Positions 52,820 through 63,035 of a stretch of DNA of 64,000 bases are shown here, one piece after another. Made by a program: the position numbers and the translations under genes. Under the pieces are notes generated by a model. It was not told the DNA's origin. It saw only the letters and a program-made list of their open reading frames with translations, and made no database searches. Origin of the DNA: Pomphorhynchus laevis (taxonomy: Eukaryota; Acanthocephala; Palaeacanthocephala; Echinorhynchida; Pomphorhynchidae); NCBI GenBank assembly GCA_012934845.2, contig WNNJ02000004.1, positions 117,322 to 181,321 of the forward strand, in the 5' to 3' direction. Positions within the stretch are counted from its first letter, which is position 1. The number at the start of each line of letters is the position of its first letter.

Positions 52820-55800
52820 CAGAGATTATGAATTATTATTATTATAACATACAAGACAAAGCCTATATGGCTGTTCAGTCTGCTCACGAAAAAATAAAAT
52901 AAAAATTAAACAAAATGTAGAATTGATAGAGTTAAGAAAATCAGGGATACGATAGCTTCTCCATATTATCGATCTGTTCCAGACATATTCGCAATCGCTT
53001 CTTAAATAAAGTCAGCGTTGTGGAGGCAACAACGTATTCAGGAAGACTATTCCACACGTTAACTACACGTCTTGACAATCTTGTGACAGGCGATAGTTTC
53101 CCAGTATGCTGTTTAAAAATTGTCATCGAATGATGTCGCCTGGATCTATTATTACGACACGCCATAATATTTCGAGGATATCCATCAAATTTGTGCAATA
53201 ATTTCCACGTTGCAACCAAGTCGATAAACATTAACCTCACCTTCATGTCAAATATGCCAATCACTTTAAGTCTCTCACGATAAGGTAAATACTTACAGTC
53301 TGGACATAAACGGGTAATACGGCGAAGAACTCCATCGACAGCATTCAGTTCAGTCCGTGTACATGGGAAGCAAGATGGAGAGCAATACTCAAGTATTGGT
53401 CTCAATAACGAGTTAAACAGCACCCTGAACGACGATGGATTTATTTTCAGAAAGCAATTTTTGATAGTGTGCATCATTTTTCTAGCTTTGCCTAATTGAA
53501 TGTTGTAATGATGTCGTGTCTTTAAAGATGAATCGATCAAAATACCAAGATCACGATGAGTCGAAACTATCTCAAGTTCTTTTACACCAATGAAGTAGGT
53601 ATGACATCCTTTGCGTCCACGACCCAATCTCATATTCTTACACTTTTCCAGGTTTAATGATACTCCTGTAGTAAGACTCCATTCATACACTAAATCCAGG
53701 TCACGCTGCAATGACAAACAGTCTCGTTCAGTCGAGATCACATTCCATAACTTCAAATCGTCAGCATAGGCTAAGTGTGGTACATTAAGCGATCTCAACA
53801 ACTCGTTGATAAAAATGCAAAATAATAATGGCCCGAGAACCGTTCCTTGAGGTACACCACGTATAACACTGCGTTTAGATGAAAAAGCATTACCTACTCT
53901 TACACAAAATTGTCGACCACTCAAGAAGTTCTCAATCCAACGAGTCAGATAGTAATCTACACCAATAGATTCGAGAATACTTATTAATTCAGCATGTGGA
54001 ACGCGATCAAATGCCTTGGAGAAATCCAAATAGACGACATCGACAACCAATCCACATGAAATTGCGTCAGCCCATTGTTCACGAGCACATAAAGTATTCG
54101 TTAGACATGAGCGGCCATGCCGAAAACCGTGTTGAGAGTCGCTCAAATAGTTTATTGAACCCAATACATTTATTAATCTTTTGTGAACAATTCTCTCAAG
54201 TACCTTACTTACAGTAGATGTTAAACTTATGGGCCTAAAATCACTAACATCGCAAGCATTTTTCGTTTTCGGAAGTGGTACCACAATCGCCGATTTCCAA
54301 TCATTTGGAATTATCGACGTATTGAGAGAAACGTTGAATAATTTGGAAAGCGGATATGACAGGATACATTTCAAGAGCTTAAGGATATAAGTGGGGATAT
54401 CGTCAGGACCAGCTGACACGCATTTAGCTAACCTTGATAGCTCTATCTCAACTTCCTCCATCGTGATAATTATATATGGACTCTGACAGATTGATGAACC
54501 ATTACAAATATTGACTTTATAAGCATCATCCCTATTTAACGATAGTGCAAACACATCAGCGAACGCCTCAGAAATTTTCATAGGGTCTTCAACTAATTCG
54601 TTTCCGATATGAATGCGTCGGACACTAGAATTAGATACTCTTGATCGACAAACATAATTCCAAAATCGCTTGGGTGTGTGTCCTAAAGACATAGCAACAT
54701 CATTCTCGTACAAGTATCTCTTTTTTGATTTTAAGCGATTGCATTTATTGCGTATTAGTTTGTACTCACTATATAAAGCATCACTCTTACTACAGAGACT
54801 CCACGCCTTATTTCTCAACCTTATACAACGCTTTAGTTCGCTATCAAACCACGGAGGTTTATCAGACCTCTTACGCTTGGAAAATACACGCATGGGAGCA
54901 AATTCGTCTAGGACTTGAATTACCCCACTTTTGATAGACTGCCACATGCTCTCCACATCACCATCATTACTTACAAAAGAAATCCTTTTAGCATATTCAA
55001 TTATCTCATTATCTGGGATAACTTTCCGTACTCGCTTCTCAACAATCTCTACACTGTCTGATCCAGTCGAATTAGTAGGAATCAGAAACTTGACCACCAC
55101 ATGATCGCTTGAACTAATTGGGGGTTCTTTGTCAATTGAAGAAATATCATATTCAAGTCTAGTAAACAGCAGGTCAATCTTCGAGGATGATTCTGCGGAG
55201 AAACGAGTATCAAAATGAACATGTTGAATAAGCAACATTTCATCATACAATAAATTACATAACGACATAGTATATTTATCATAAGTTGCAATACTGGAGA
55301 GGGCGGAATTGTATGAATGCATGTTAAAATCACCAAAGATAAAAAATTTATGGCACTTGGGTATATTCTTAAGGAAATCAATAAGAGCGAACGATATTGC
55401 GCCCGGAGCACGATATACTATACATAAAGTAATAATAGCACTCCCAGATTGCGTAATACTCAACTGTAGAGCCTCGGCAGAGCATGAATCATCAATGAAT
55501 TTTACGGCTGAACTAACAATCAAACTCACATGCACATAGAAGGCAACTCCACCACCGCGTCCATGGGCTCGATCAGATCTATAAAGAGCGAATTCAGGTA
55601 TGTGAACCATATCATCAGATATGTCAGGATGAAACCAACTTTCACAAACTCCAAAGACATTGACATCATGACAACGTATCCAATACCTAATCTCATCCAA
55701 CTTATTAACTGCGCTACGTGCATTTGTAAATGCAATTTTCATGGAAGACGAAACATCTCGACATGGACTAGCTGTTGCTAGTACGGTAATCAAAGATCCA

Positions 55801-56180
55801 CACATGCTAGAGGATACCGATCCACACATGCTAGAGGAATTCGAGGAGAATAAACTTGAAAGATGTGAAGGAAGTAGAACTACGAATGTGGGCAGGTGAA
55901 ATTTTCCATACTAAAAATGAGGCAATGTAGTAAGATATATGATCAAAGTTTTAGGAGTATTTCGGGATATCAAAGAAGAGATTCAATGGAGCGTAAAGAT
56001 AAAGAAGTTGGTTATGAAAGGTCCAGATAAGGAAGGTGTATAAAGTAACGATAGTTAATTTTGCAAAGTCGAAAACTGAGACAAAGTAAACGGAAATCGA
56101 GGCGTTTGGATATATTGGATCAGTGAGGTTTGGGGAAGTGGATAAAATATGGTCGTAACGAAAAAGGTGGAAAAGAGTAT
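52820..56180 (-). mobile_element. APE-type LINE (CR1/jockey-like), apparently complete ORF2
   Basis: Contains the intact ORF at 52941-55829. 3' of it a short UTR (AGACTGAACAGCCATATAGG) ends with a TTATAATAATAATAATTCAT microsatellite tail at about 52828, the usual CR1/jockey-like ending. Upstream of the ATG, about 55830-56180 is purine-rich on the plus strand, unlike the AT-rich flank, and is probably the 5' UTR or ORF1 remnant; the 5' boundary is uncertain. Confidence 0.8.
52941..55829 (-). CDS. LINE ORF2: endonuclease-reverse transcriptase, intact
   Basis: 962 codons without a break, ATG at 55829, TGA at 52941. Near the start MCGSVSSSMCGS reflects a 27-bp duplication. APE endonuclease about 30-250 with all key motifs: FTNARSAVNKLDEIR, FGVCESWFHPD, GRGGGVAFYVH, FFIFGDFNMHSYNS, SKIDLLFTRLEYD and SSDHVVVKF. 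A linker follows with PPWFDSELKRCIRLRNKAW. RT about 510-780: DFRPISLTSTVSKVLERI, YLDFSKAFDRVPH, RGVPQGTVLGPLLFCIFINE and the catalytic AYADDLKLWN. C-terminal domain with CSPSCFPCTRTELNAVDGVL and RRVVNVWNSLPEYVV. Every catalytic residue I can check is present, so the frame could be functional. Confidence 0.92.
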   Translation of the reverse strand: MCGSVSSSMCGSLITVLATASPCRDVSSSMKIAFTNARSAVNKLDEIRYWIRCHDVNVFGVCESWFHPDISDDMVHIPEFALYRSDRAHGRGGGVAFYVHVSLIVSSAVKFIDDSCSAEALQLSITQSGSAIITLCIVYRAPGAISFALIDFLKNIPKCHKFFIFGDFNMHSYNSALSSIATYDKYTMSLCNLLYDEMLLIQHVHFDTRFSAESSSKIDLLFTRLEYDISSIDKEPPISSSDHVVVKFLIPTNSTGSDSVEIVEKRVRKVIPDNEIIEYAKRISFVSNDGDVESMWQSIKSGVIQVLDEFAPMRVFSKRKRSDKPPWFDSELKRCIRLRNKAWSLCSKSDALYSEYKLIRNKCNRLKSKKRYLYENDVAMSLGHTPKRFWNYVCRSRVSNSSVRRIHIGNELVEDPMKISEAFADVFALSLNRDDAYKVNICNGSSICQSPYIIITMEEVEIELSRLAKCVSAGPDDIPTYILKLLKCILSYPLSKLFNVSLNTSIIPNDWKSAIVVPLPKTKNACDVSDFRPISLTSTVSKVLERIVHKRLINVLGSINYLSDSQHGFRHGRSCLTNTLCAREQWADAISCGLVVDVVYLDFSKAFDRVPHAELISILESIGVDYYLTRWIENFLSGRQFCVRVGNAFSSKRSVIRGVPQGTVLGPLLFCIFINELLRSLNVPHLAYADDLKLWNVISTERDCLSLQRDLDLVYEWSLTTGVSLNLEKCKNMRLGRGRKGCHTYFIGVKELEIVSTHRDLGILIDSSLKTRHHYNIQLGKARKMMHTIKNCFLKINPSSFRVLFNSLLRPILEYCSPSCFPCTRTELNAVDGVLRRITRLCPDCKYLPYRERLKVIGIFDMKVRLMFIDLVATWKLLHKFDGYPRNIMACRNNRSRRHHSMTIFKQHTGKLSPVTRLSRRVVNVWNSLPEYVVASTTLTLFKKRLRICLEQIDNMEKLSYP

Positions 56181-56199
56181 TAATTTATGAAATAAATCA

Positions 56200-57820
56200 A
56201 TAAATATTTATTTTATGGAATTATTAAGTTACTAATTACAATTAAATATTTCTGATGATGACAGATTTGCCATGTTGAAATATTAAAAATAAATTCTATT
56301 TCCATTTACTGGGTATGGCTTTTCAATTCAATAAAATCAAAAAAACGAAACAGGCATCTTAACAATTCAAGAATTGAAGCATTGCAAGATATTTTCTTTA
56401 GTCAATGAACGCATGATAATGCCAGCATACGCTTGAAAATGTACGATTCACTTATTGTGGGAATATAGTAATTGAGTCTGGAGCGCTTTTCGAAAATGGG
56501 GAAGCACAACTTTTAAACGAGGATTTAAATAAAAATTTATTTTAAAAAGAATTAAATAATTAAATCATGATAAAGATATATTAAATCATTATATTTTCTT
56601 TAAGAAAAAATATAAATCTAACTTTTAATTTTTTAATAAAATCAATTAATTTTTAATTTATTAAAAATGAACTGAGATATAATAAATCGTATATGTTATA
56701 ATATTTGAATTCTAGTAAACATTTATTCAAAAATATGATAATATTAAACATTATAATATTAAATATTTTATGAAGATGGCTGCAGTTGCTGAAGACAAAA
56801 ATATTTTTACGTTCCTGCTAACATACAAAAAATTGTATTTGTTTTTTATGCATGTAAAAATAAAAATAAATCACCATACTTTATTCGATAATTGTTAAAT
56901 AATCTTTAAATAATTATTATAAGATGGATATACTTAAATTAAAGGTTGAATGAAACCATGTAGCTCAGTTACTATACCTATAATGACGTAATTTAGTATA
57001 TCAATATAATTGATAATTAATATAGTTTTATAATATAATTTTAAAATTCAAATTTAAAAGAATTATATTATAAATTAATTAAATTATTCTGAAGCTACAT
57101 ATCTTACTATTTAGAAACTGAAAGTTTTTGAATAAAAAGTAAATACATATTTAATTTTAGATTTTCGTTTTAAGTTTAAAGCATTTGTGTTATCTAACAA
57201 GTTGGTTGTTGATAATAATCTGAAAATTAACAATCAATTGTATTCAGTTGCAATCGATTTTTTCATTTCAAGAATTATCTATTTATAGCAAGCAATAACT
57301 TTGATAGTTACCATATATAATAGTAAACACCTGCTTTGAAAATATTAAGCTAATACAGCCCCTATATTCCTCCGAAATTACTCCCACTAATTTCTGAATG
57401 CGTAAAATGACGCAGCGATTTTAAATGTATCAAAATTGCTTAGTCATAATTTTCAACTTTTAAAATTAAAGGTTAGCAAATAAATGACACATTTTATTCA
57501 GTTTTACATTTAGAAACGTGCTGTGTAACTCAAAATAGAATTTAATACAAACATGGAACACATATATATAAAATATAATAACATGAAAACATTAAAGTCA
57601 ACAAAAAATAACTTTAAGTTTAAAAGTACTGATGTTCTTCAAATACGGAAGAATCACAATAGTCAGATGTACAATAATAGCAGTGCTGCGCATCACTTGT
57701 ATAGACAACGGTTGAGTTTGGTTCATCGATTGGTAACGCAGGAGAAACTTCCAAACACTAATACAAAAAACACGATCAACAGTTGTTAAATACACCAATA
57801 CAATAAACACGATCAACACG
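56200..57820. other. AT-rich intergenic DNA
   Basis: No gene or repeat family recognised. The plus frame 57553-57789 (78 codons) and the overlapping minus frame 57598-57819 look like chance frames next to the minisatellite. Confidence 0.4.
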
Positions 57821-57823
57821 ATT

Positions 57824-57866
57824 AAACAGTTGTTAAATGTAATACAATTACATTTAACAACTGTTT
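57824..57866. repeat. Perfect hairpin, 20-bp arms, 3-nt loop
   Basis: AAACAGTTGTTAAATGTAAT-ACA-ATTACATTTAACAACTGTTT. The motif AACAGTTGTTAAAT also occurs once directly upstream at 57778, as does ACGATCAACA. Confidence 0.92.
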
Positions 57867-57949
57867 TGAAAGTTAGAACTTAAGTAATCGTTTTTAAACC
57901 CAACGTATTTATTTAAGCGTAATAAAAAGCAAGTAGTTCAAAATCAAAG

Positions 57950-59510
57950 ATTTGAACTTACTAGAATCTAATATTCGAACTTACAATAAACGTCGAATAT
58001 TCGAATTTGTGCTTGATGTCGAACACTAAGCAAATGTTCGGACTAACGTTAAAATTTAATACTACCCGAATGTTCGAACAAACACTAAAAATCGAAGATT
58101 CGAACTAACAATATGATTCGAATACTAACTGAATATTCAAACTAACACAAAATCGAATATTTATACTACACTTAAGTCTCAAATTCGAACTTACACTAAA
58201 CGTCGAATATTCGAATTTGTACTTGATGTCGAATACTAAGCAAATGTTCGAACTAACGTTAAAATCGAATAATATCCGAATGTTCGAACAACCACTACAA
58301 ATCGAAGATTCGAACTTACACAATGAGTCGAATACTAACTGAATATTTAGACTAATATCAAAAATCTAAGATTTGAACTACACTAAAATTCGAATATTTG
58401 AACTTACACTAGAAGTCGAATACTAATTGAATTTTAAAACTAACATCAAAAATCGAAGATTTGAACTACACTAAAAGTGGAATCTTTGAATTTAAACTAA
58501 ACGGCGAATATTCGAACTTACACTAGAAGTCGAATAATAAGCAAATGTTCGAACTAAAGTTAAAATCTAATACTATCCAAATGTTCGAACAAACACTAAA
58601 AATCGAAAATTCGAACTTACACTATAAGTCAAATGCTAACTGAATATTCAAACTAATATCAAAAATCGAAGATTTAAACTACACTAAAAGCGAATCTTGA
58701 AATTTAAACTAAACGTCGAATATTTGAACTTACACCAAAAGTCGAAACAAAGCAAATGTTTGAGCTAACGTTAAAATCTAATAATATCCGATTGTTCAAA
58801 CAAACACTAAAAATCGAAGTTTCGAACTTACACTATAAGTCGAATACCAACTGAATATTCAGACTAACATCAAAAATCGAAGGTTTTAACTACACTAAAA
58901 GTCGAATATTCGAACTTACACTAAACGTCGAGTATTCGAAGTTACACTTAAAGTCGAATAATAAGCAAATGTTCGAACTAACATTAAAATTTGAATATTA
59001 ACAGAATATTCGAACTAACAAAAAGTCAAATACTAATAAATATTCGAACAAACACTAAAATTGAAATCATAACCGAATATTTAAAATATCGCAACGAGTC
59101 AAGTATTCGAACTAACACTAAAAGTCGAATACTAACCGAATATTCGAACTTACACAAAAAGTCGAATAGTAACCAAATGTTCGAACTTACAGAAAAAGTC
59201 GAATATTAACCAAATATTCGAACTAACACTACAAGTCAATTACTTACCGAATATTAGAACAAACGCTAAAAGTAGAATATTTGAACTAACGCTAAACGTA
59301 GAACATTGGAACTAACACTAAAAGTTGAATCTTTAACAAATATTCAAACTAACACTAAAAGTCGAATACTAAGCAAATATTCGAACTAACACTAAAATTC
59401 GAATACTCACCGAATTTTCAAACTAACGATTAAAGTCGAATATTCGAATTAACATTAGAATGTACTACTAACCGAATGTTCGAACTAACCCAGAAACTTA
59501 AAAAATCGAA
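57950..59510. repeat. Minisatellite with TTCGAA core and higher-order period
   Basis: Degenerate units of about 26 bp, consensus near CGAATATTCGAACTAACACTAAAAGT, continue for 1.5 kb. The diagnostic sub-unit AAGCAAATGTTCGAACTAACGTTAAAAT recurs at about 58029, 58239, 58539, 58750 and 58961, spacings of about 210, 300, 211 and 211, so eight-unit blocks repeat as a higher-order unit. TTCGAA palindromes occur in most units. No continuous coding frame. Confidence 0.9.
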
Positions 59511-60534
59511 CAATTAGTCGAAAATGTGTAGAATCAAAGCAGATGTCTTAACATTCGTCAACTGTGAATGTTGTATCGTCTTACGATAAAGGCTCATATA
59601 TAAAAATGCATTAATTAAATATAATATGATTGATTAACATTACTTAATATATTACTGGTAAATAACATTGACAAGTAGTAAATATTAAATAAAATTGAAA
59701 GATTAAAAATTAATTAAGCTAAAAGGTTCCTAAAAAATAAAGCGTTAGTAAATAAAACTGCTCAAGCAATAAATATGTATGGCTTGAATCGATTTTACGC
59801 AAATTAAAAAACTTATTTGTAACATAAACATTAATTCTAATTAAGCATTACTTAGGTAGTTCTACTTGCAAATAATATATTAATGCGAATAAGCATTAAT
59901 ATAGCTCGTTATGCTTGTTTAAGAGGCAGGTGGTGACGTATGCAACATTGTATTAGGTGGATTTAAATTCAAAACTCAATTCAACTACCTGATTAAAAAT
60001 CTCAGATGGTTAACCTACCGGAATATATTCACGATATACAATTACTCAAAAGTATAAGTTAGTGTACGACACAAGAATTGAGTATTTTTAATGAAAATTC
60101 TTTGTCGTTTATGTCGACAATTTTAACTTATGGGTAAAATTTGTTTATCAAGTGACTACTGAATAATAATATTTTAAAATTATATCTTTCATTAATAAAA
60201 TGCATAAGAATACAAACTTGATCATCATGCCGATTAAAAAATTAACTTCAACAAATAGAAAGTAAATAAAAATGAAGTAGTAAGTAAACAATTAAATTAA
60301 ATTAAAATTCTTGTGTTAGTAAATTGGAAGTTTGTGATTTTCCACAAATTTCCACAAACTAAAATTAGTGATAATTTAACTGATTGGATGAAATTAGATT
60401 AAATTATCAATTAGTTAAATAATCAATTTAATAAATTTAATTAATTAAATAATAATAGTAACATGAAATTAAAACTTTTTAAAAAACATTTAAACGAAAT
60501 TGAAAAGATTCAACAAGATTGAAATATCTGTTGT
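59511..60534. other. AT-rich intergenic DNA
   Basis: Nothing recognised apart from TTTGTGATTTTCCACAAATT / TTCCACAAAC short inverted motifs near 60330-60360. Confidence 0.4.
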
Positions 60535-60672
60535 TTAGATTACACTTAAAACACCAACCGATTGTTTGCGTTCAAATTCGGTACGCAATTCTTGTAATTG
60601 AAAGGCATAACTTGTCTGTACTTCAAGCATTTTTTGAGCTTCCTTCTCAGCGCATTGAGCCCTCCTCTTAGC
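60535..60672 (-). CDS. Candidate terminal exon, coiled-coil protein, gene unknown
   Basis: Minus strand: acceptor-like AAATATTTAG at 60673-60674, then 45 codons and TAA at 60535. The peptide is AKRRAQCAEKEAQKMLEVQT, then SYAFQLQELRTEFERKQSVG and VLSVI, a highly charged helix with heptad-like spacing. Codon use and GC are higher than in the flanks. No upstream exon found; the next 400 bp on that strand are AT-rich, then Penelope-like fragments. No family recognised. Confidence 0.38.
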   Translation of the reverse strand, partial: AKRRAQCAEKEAQKMLEVQTSYAFQLQELRTEFERKQSVGVLSVI

Positions 60673-60879
60673 CTAAATATTTATGCGTAACTTACAATTA
60701 AACTTTGATATTCGTAACGTTAATTTTTATTTGTTTACTTACAAAACATTAAGAGCGGTTTAAGGTCATTATCCCTTAAGATATTTTTTAATAAAATTTC
60801 AAAAGTTTTAAGTTTTTTTAAATATTTTAAACAAATATTTGTAAGATTTACAGATTTTTTAAAATTGCCTACGTTATAA

Positions 60880-61448
60880 AATATTTAAAATATTAAATTT
60901 TAATATTAAAATTTTAAATATGTCATATTTACGATATAAGTTAATAATAGTTTTAATTAATGTTTATTTAATGTTCATATCTGGATATTTATCTTCTTTA
61001 TCGTCAACATTGTGTTGATTTATACATTTTACTATTTTCTGCTTGATGCTATTTTTATAGTAACCTAGATTAAAATATGTATCTATTAAATTATTTAAAT
61101 GATTTTGAAGAAAGCCCATATCATTACATATTGTTGCAATTCTTAAAATTTCATTATTTAATGTATTATATTTTATATTATATGGTATGCATGAATGCTC
61201 ATGCAAAAATATGTTTCTTGTAAATTTAAATATGTCATCTTTACGATATAAATTAATTGTAGTTTAAGTTAATGTTAATTTAATGTTCATATCTTGATAT
61301 ATATCTTCTTTATCATTAATATTGGTTTTGTTAAGAATAAGGCTTTCTGGATAAATTTGTTCACTAATTGAATTAAAATTATTAGAATTAAATACACATA
61401 TATCATCAATGTATCGAAACATATATTTCATATATTTATATTGTTTAG
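60880..61448 (-). mobile_element. Penelope-like RT C-terminal fragments
   Basis: 60964-61206 (-) reads MHEHSCIPYNIKYNTLNNEI and the NDMGFLQNHLNNLIDTYF region, then joins out of order to a second copy of DKEDKYPDMNIK. 61200-61448 continues the FRYIDDICVFNS to NLYRKDD part. Fragments of the same family as 40.2-41.4 kb. Confidence 0.55.
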
Positions 61449-61450
61449 AT

Positions 61451-62188
61451 TTAGTTTGCCACTAAATATTTGCCACTTAAGAGTTTAAATTTATTCTTTA
61501 TATTATTGTGTTGATTTATACATTTTACTATTTTCTGCTTGATGTTATTTTTATAGTAACCTAGTTTAAAATATGTATCTATTAAATTATTTAAATGATT
61601 TTGAAGAAAGCCAATATCATTACATATTGTTGCAATTCTTAAAATTTCATTATTTAATGTATTATATTTTATATTACATAGTATGCATGAATGCTTATGC
61701 AAAAATATGTTTCTTGTAAATTTAAATATATCATCTTTACGATATAAATTAATAGTAGTTTTAAATTTATTCTTTATATTATTGTGTTGATTTATATATT
61801 TTACTATTTTCTGCTTGATGTTATTTTTATAGTAACCTAGTTTAAAATATGTATCTATTAAATTATTTAAATGATTTTGAAGAAATCCAATATCATTACA
61901 TATTGTTGCAATTCTTAAAATTTCATTATTTAATGTATTATATTTTATATTATATGGTATGCATGAATGCTCATGCAAAAATATGTTTCTTGTAAATTTA
62001 AATATGTCATCTTTACGATATAAATTAATAGTAGTTTTAGTTAATGTTAATTTAATGTTCATATCTAGATATACACCTTCTTTATCATTAATATTAGTTT
62101 TATTAAGAATAAGGCTACCTGGATAAATTTGTTCATTTATTGAATAAAAATTATTAGATATACCATCAATATATCGGAGCGTCTGCAT
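61451..62188 (-). mobile_element. Penelope-like RT fragment with in-frame tandem duplication
   Basis: An open frame of 245 codons contains the segment KTTINLYRKDDIFKFTRNIF to HNNIKNKF twice. AAATTTATTCTTTATATTAT starts at 61487 and 61763, a spacing of 276 bp (92 codons), so the duplication keeps the frame. The frame starts near TLRYIDGISNNFYSINEQIY, the catalytic YIDD region, truncated upstream. Confidence 0.65.
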
Positions 62189-62189
62189 T

Positions 62190-62585
62190 GTTTGTTACTA
62201 AAACATTATTTATCTATATATTATTAAAATAAAGTAATATATTTCAATATATTTATTAATATAAATATAAAATATTTAATCTATTTACGATTTAATATTT
62301 TATTTAATTAATATTTACTATTTAAATAAAATAATGTAAATACTATGCTGAGATATTACACATTTTAACAAAATAGATGCATCGGTTATAAATCGGATCT
62401 AAGTGTTAATCACATTCGTATATAAAGATACATTGTATAGTCATGTTCGAAATGTTACTTCATCATTTAGCTCCACCCATTCGTTTGAAATATAGCTAAA
62501 TTTATAGTTTGTTTGATACAGACAGGCACTAGGAGGCTGAACTGCTTTTTATTGGAATGAATGACCACGCAGTGTGAAAAAGTGA
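62190..62585. other. AT-rich spacer
   Basis: Nothing recognised. A less AT-biased stretch at 62480-62590 (GACAGGCACTAGGAGGCTGA) has no visible coding frame. Confidence 0.35.
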
Positions 62586-62589
62586 TCGT

Positions 62590-63035
62590 CGCTGCTATGT
62601 TGGATCGAGAAAAGGTATTTAAATCAGATAACATAGCAGTTCCTCCTGATGACCGCTAATATTTACATCGTTTATCGTCTGTTATTTATTATTCAATTCA
62701 TAAAAATTGACTTTTATTTAATTGCAATTTTTTGCATTATTTTTATTTTAAATTCCAACTTTATATAAATTATATAAAATCCTTTATAATTATTTATTAT
62801 TTATAATTATTTTTATAAAATCTTTATTACGAAAATTCACGTCGAGTTATTAATCTTACAGTATAAATCTATAAGTTTCGATATCAATTTATAAAAATTG
62901 ACTATTATTTTAAATTTCAATTTTAAATTTTAACTTGATATAAATATAAATTGTATAAAATTTTATATAATTATTTATCTTTATTTTTTATTTTTTTATA
63001 AAATACGTATACTCAGTTATCTGATATGATTGTTT
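62590..63035 (+). repeat. Penelope-like 3' module, inverted, solo
   Basis: AGATAACATAGCAGTTCCTC, CTGATGACCGCTAAT and TATCGTCTGTTATTTATT, then AT-rich DNA to ACGTATACTCAGTTATCTGA. Reverse complement of the 47225-47460 module, and opposite in orientation to the RT fragments to its left. Confidence 0.6.

Noticed and set aside
53996-55781. Several plus- and minus-strand frames of 60-110 codons within the intact LINE
   Set aside because: They are shadows of the 962-codon ORF.
57553-57789. 78-codon ORF upstream of the minisatellite
   Set aside because: No motif, overlaps an equally long antisense frame, and low-complexity Asn/Lys/Thr composition; no support as a gene.
57950-59510. CRISPR-like array of short repeats
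   Set aside because: Units are contiguous and degenerate, with no unique spacers, in a eukaryotic context.
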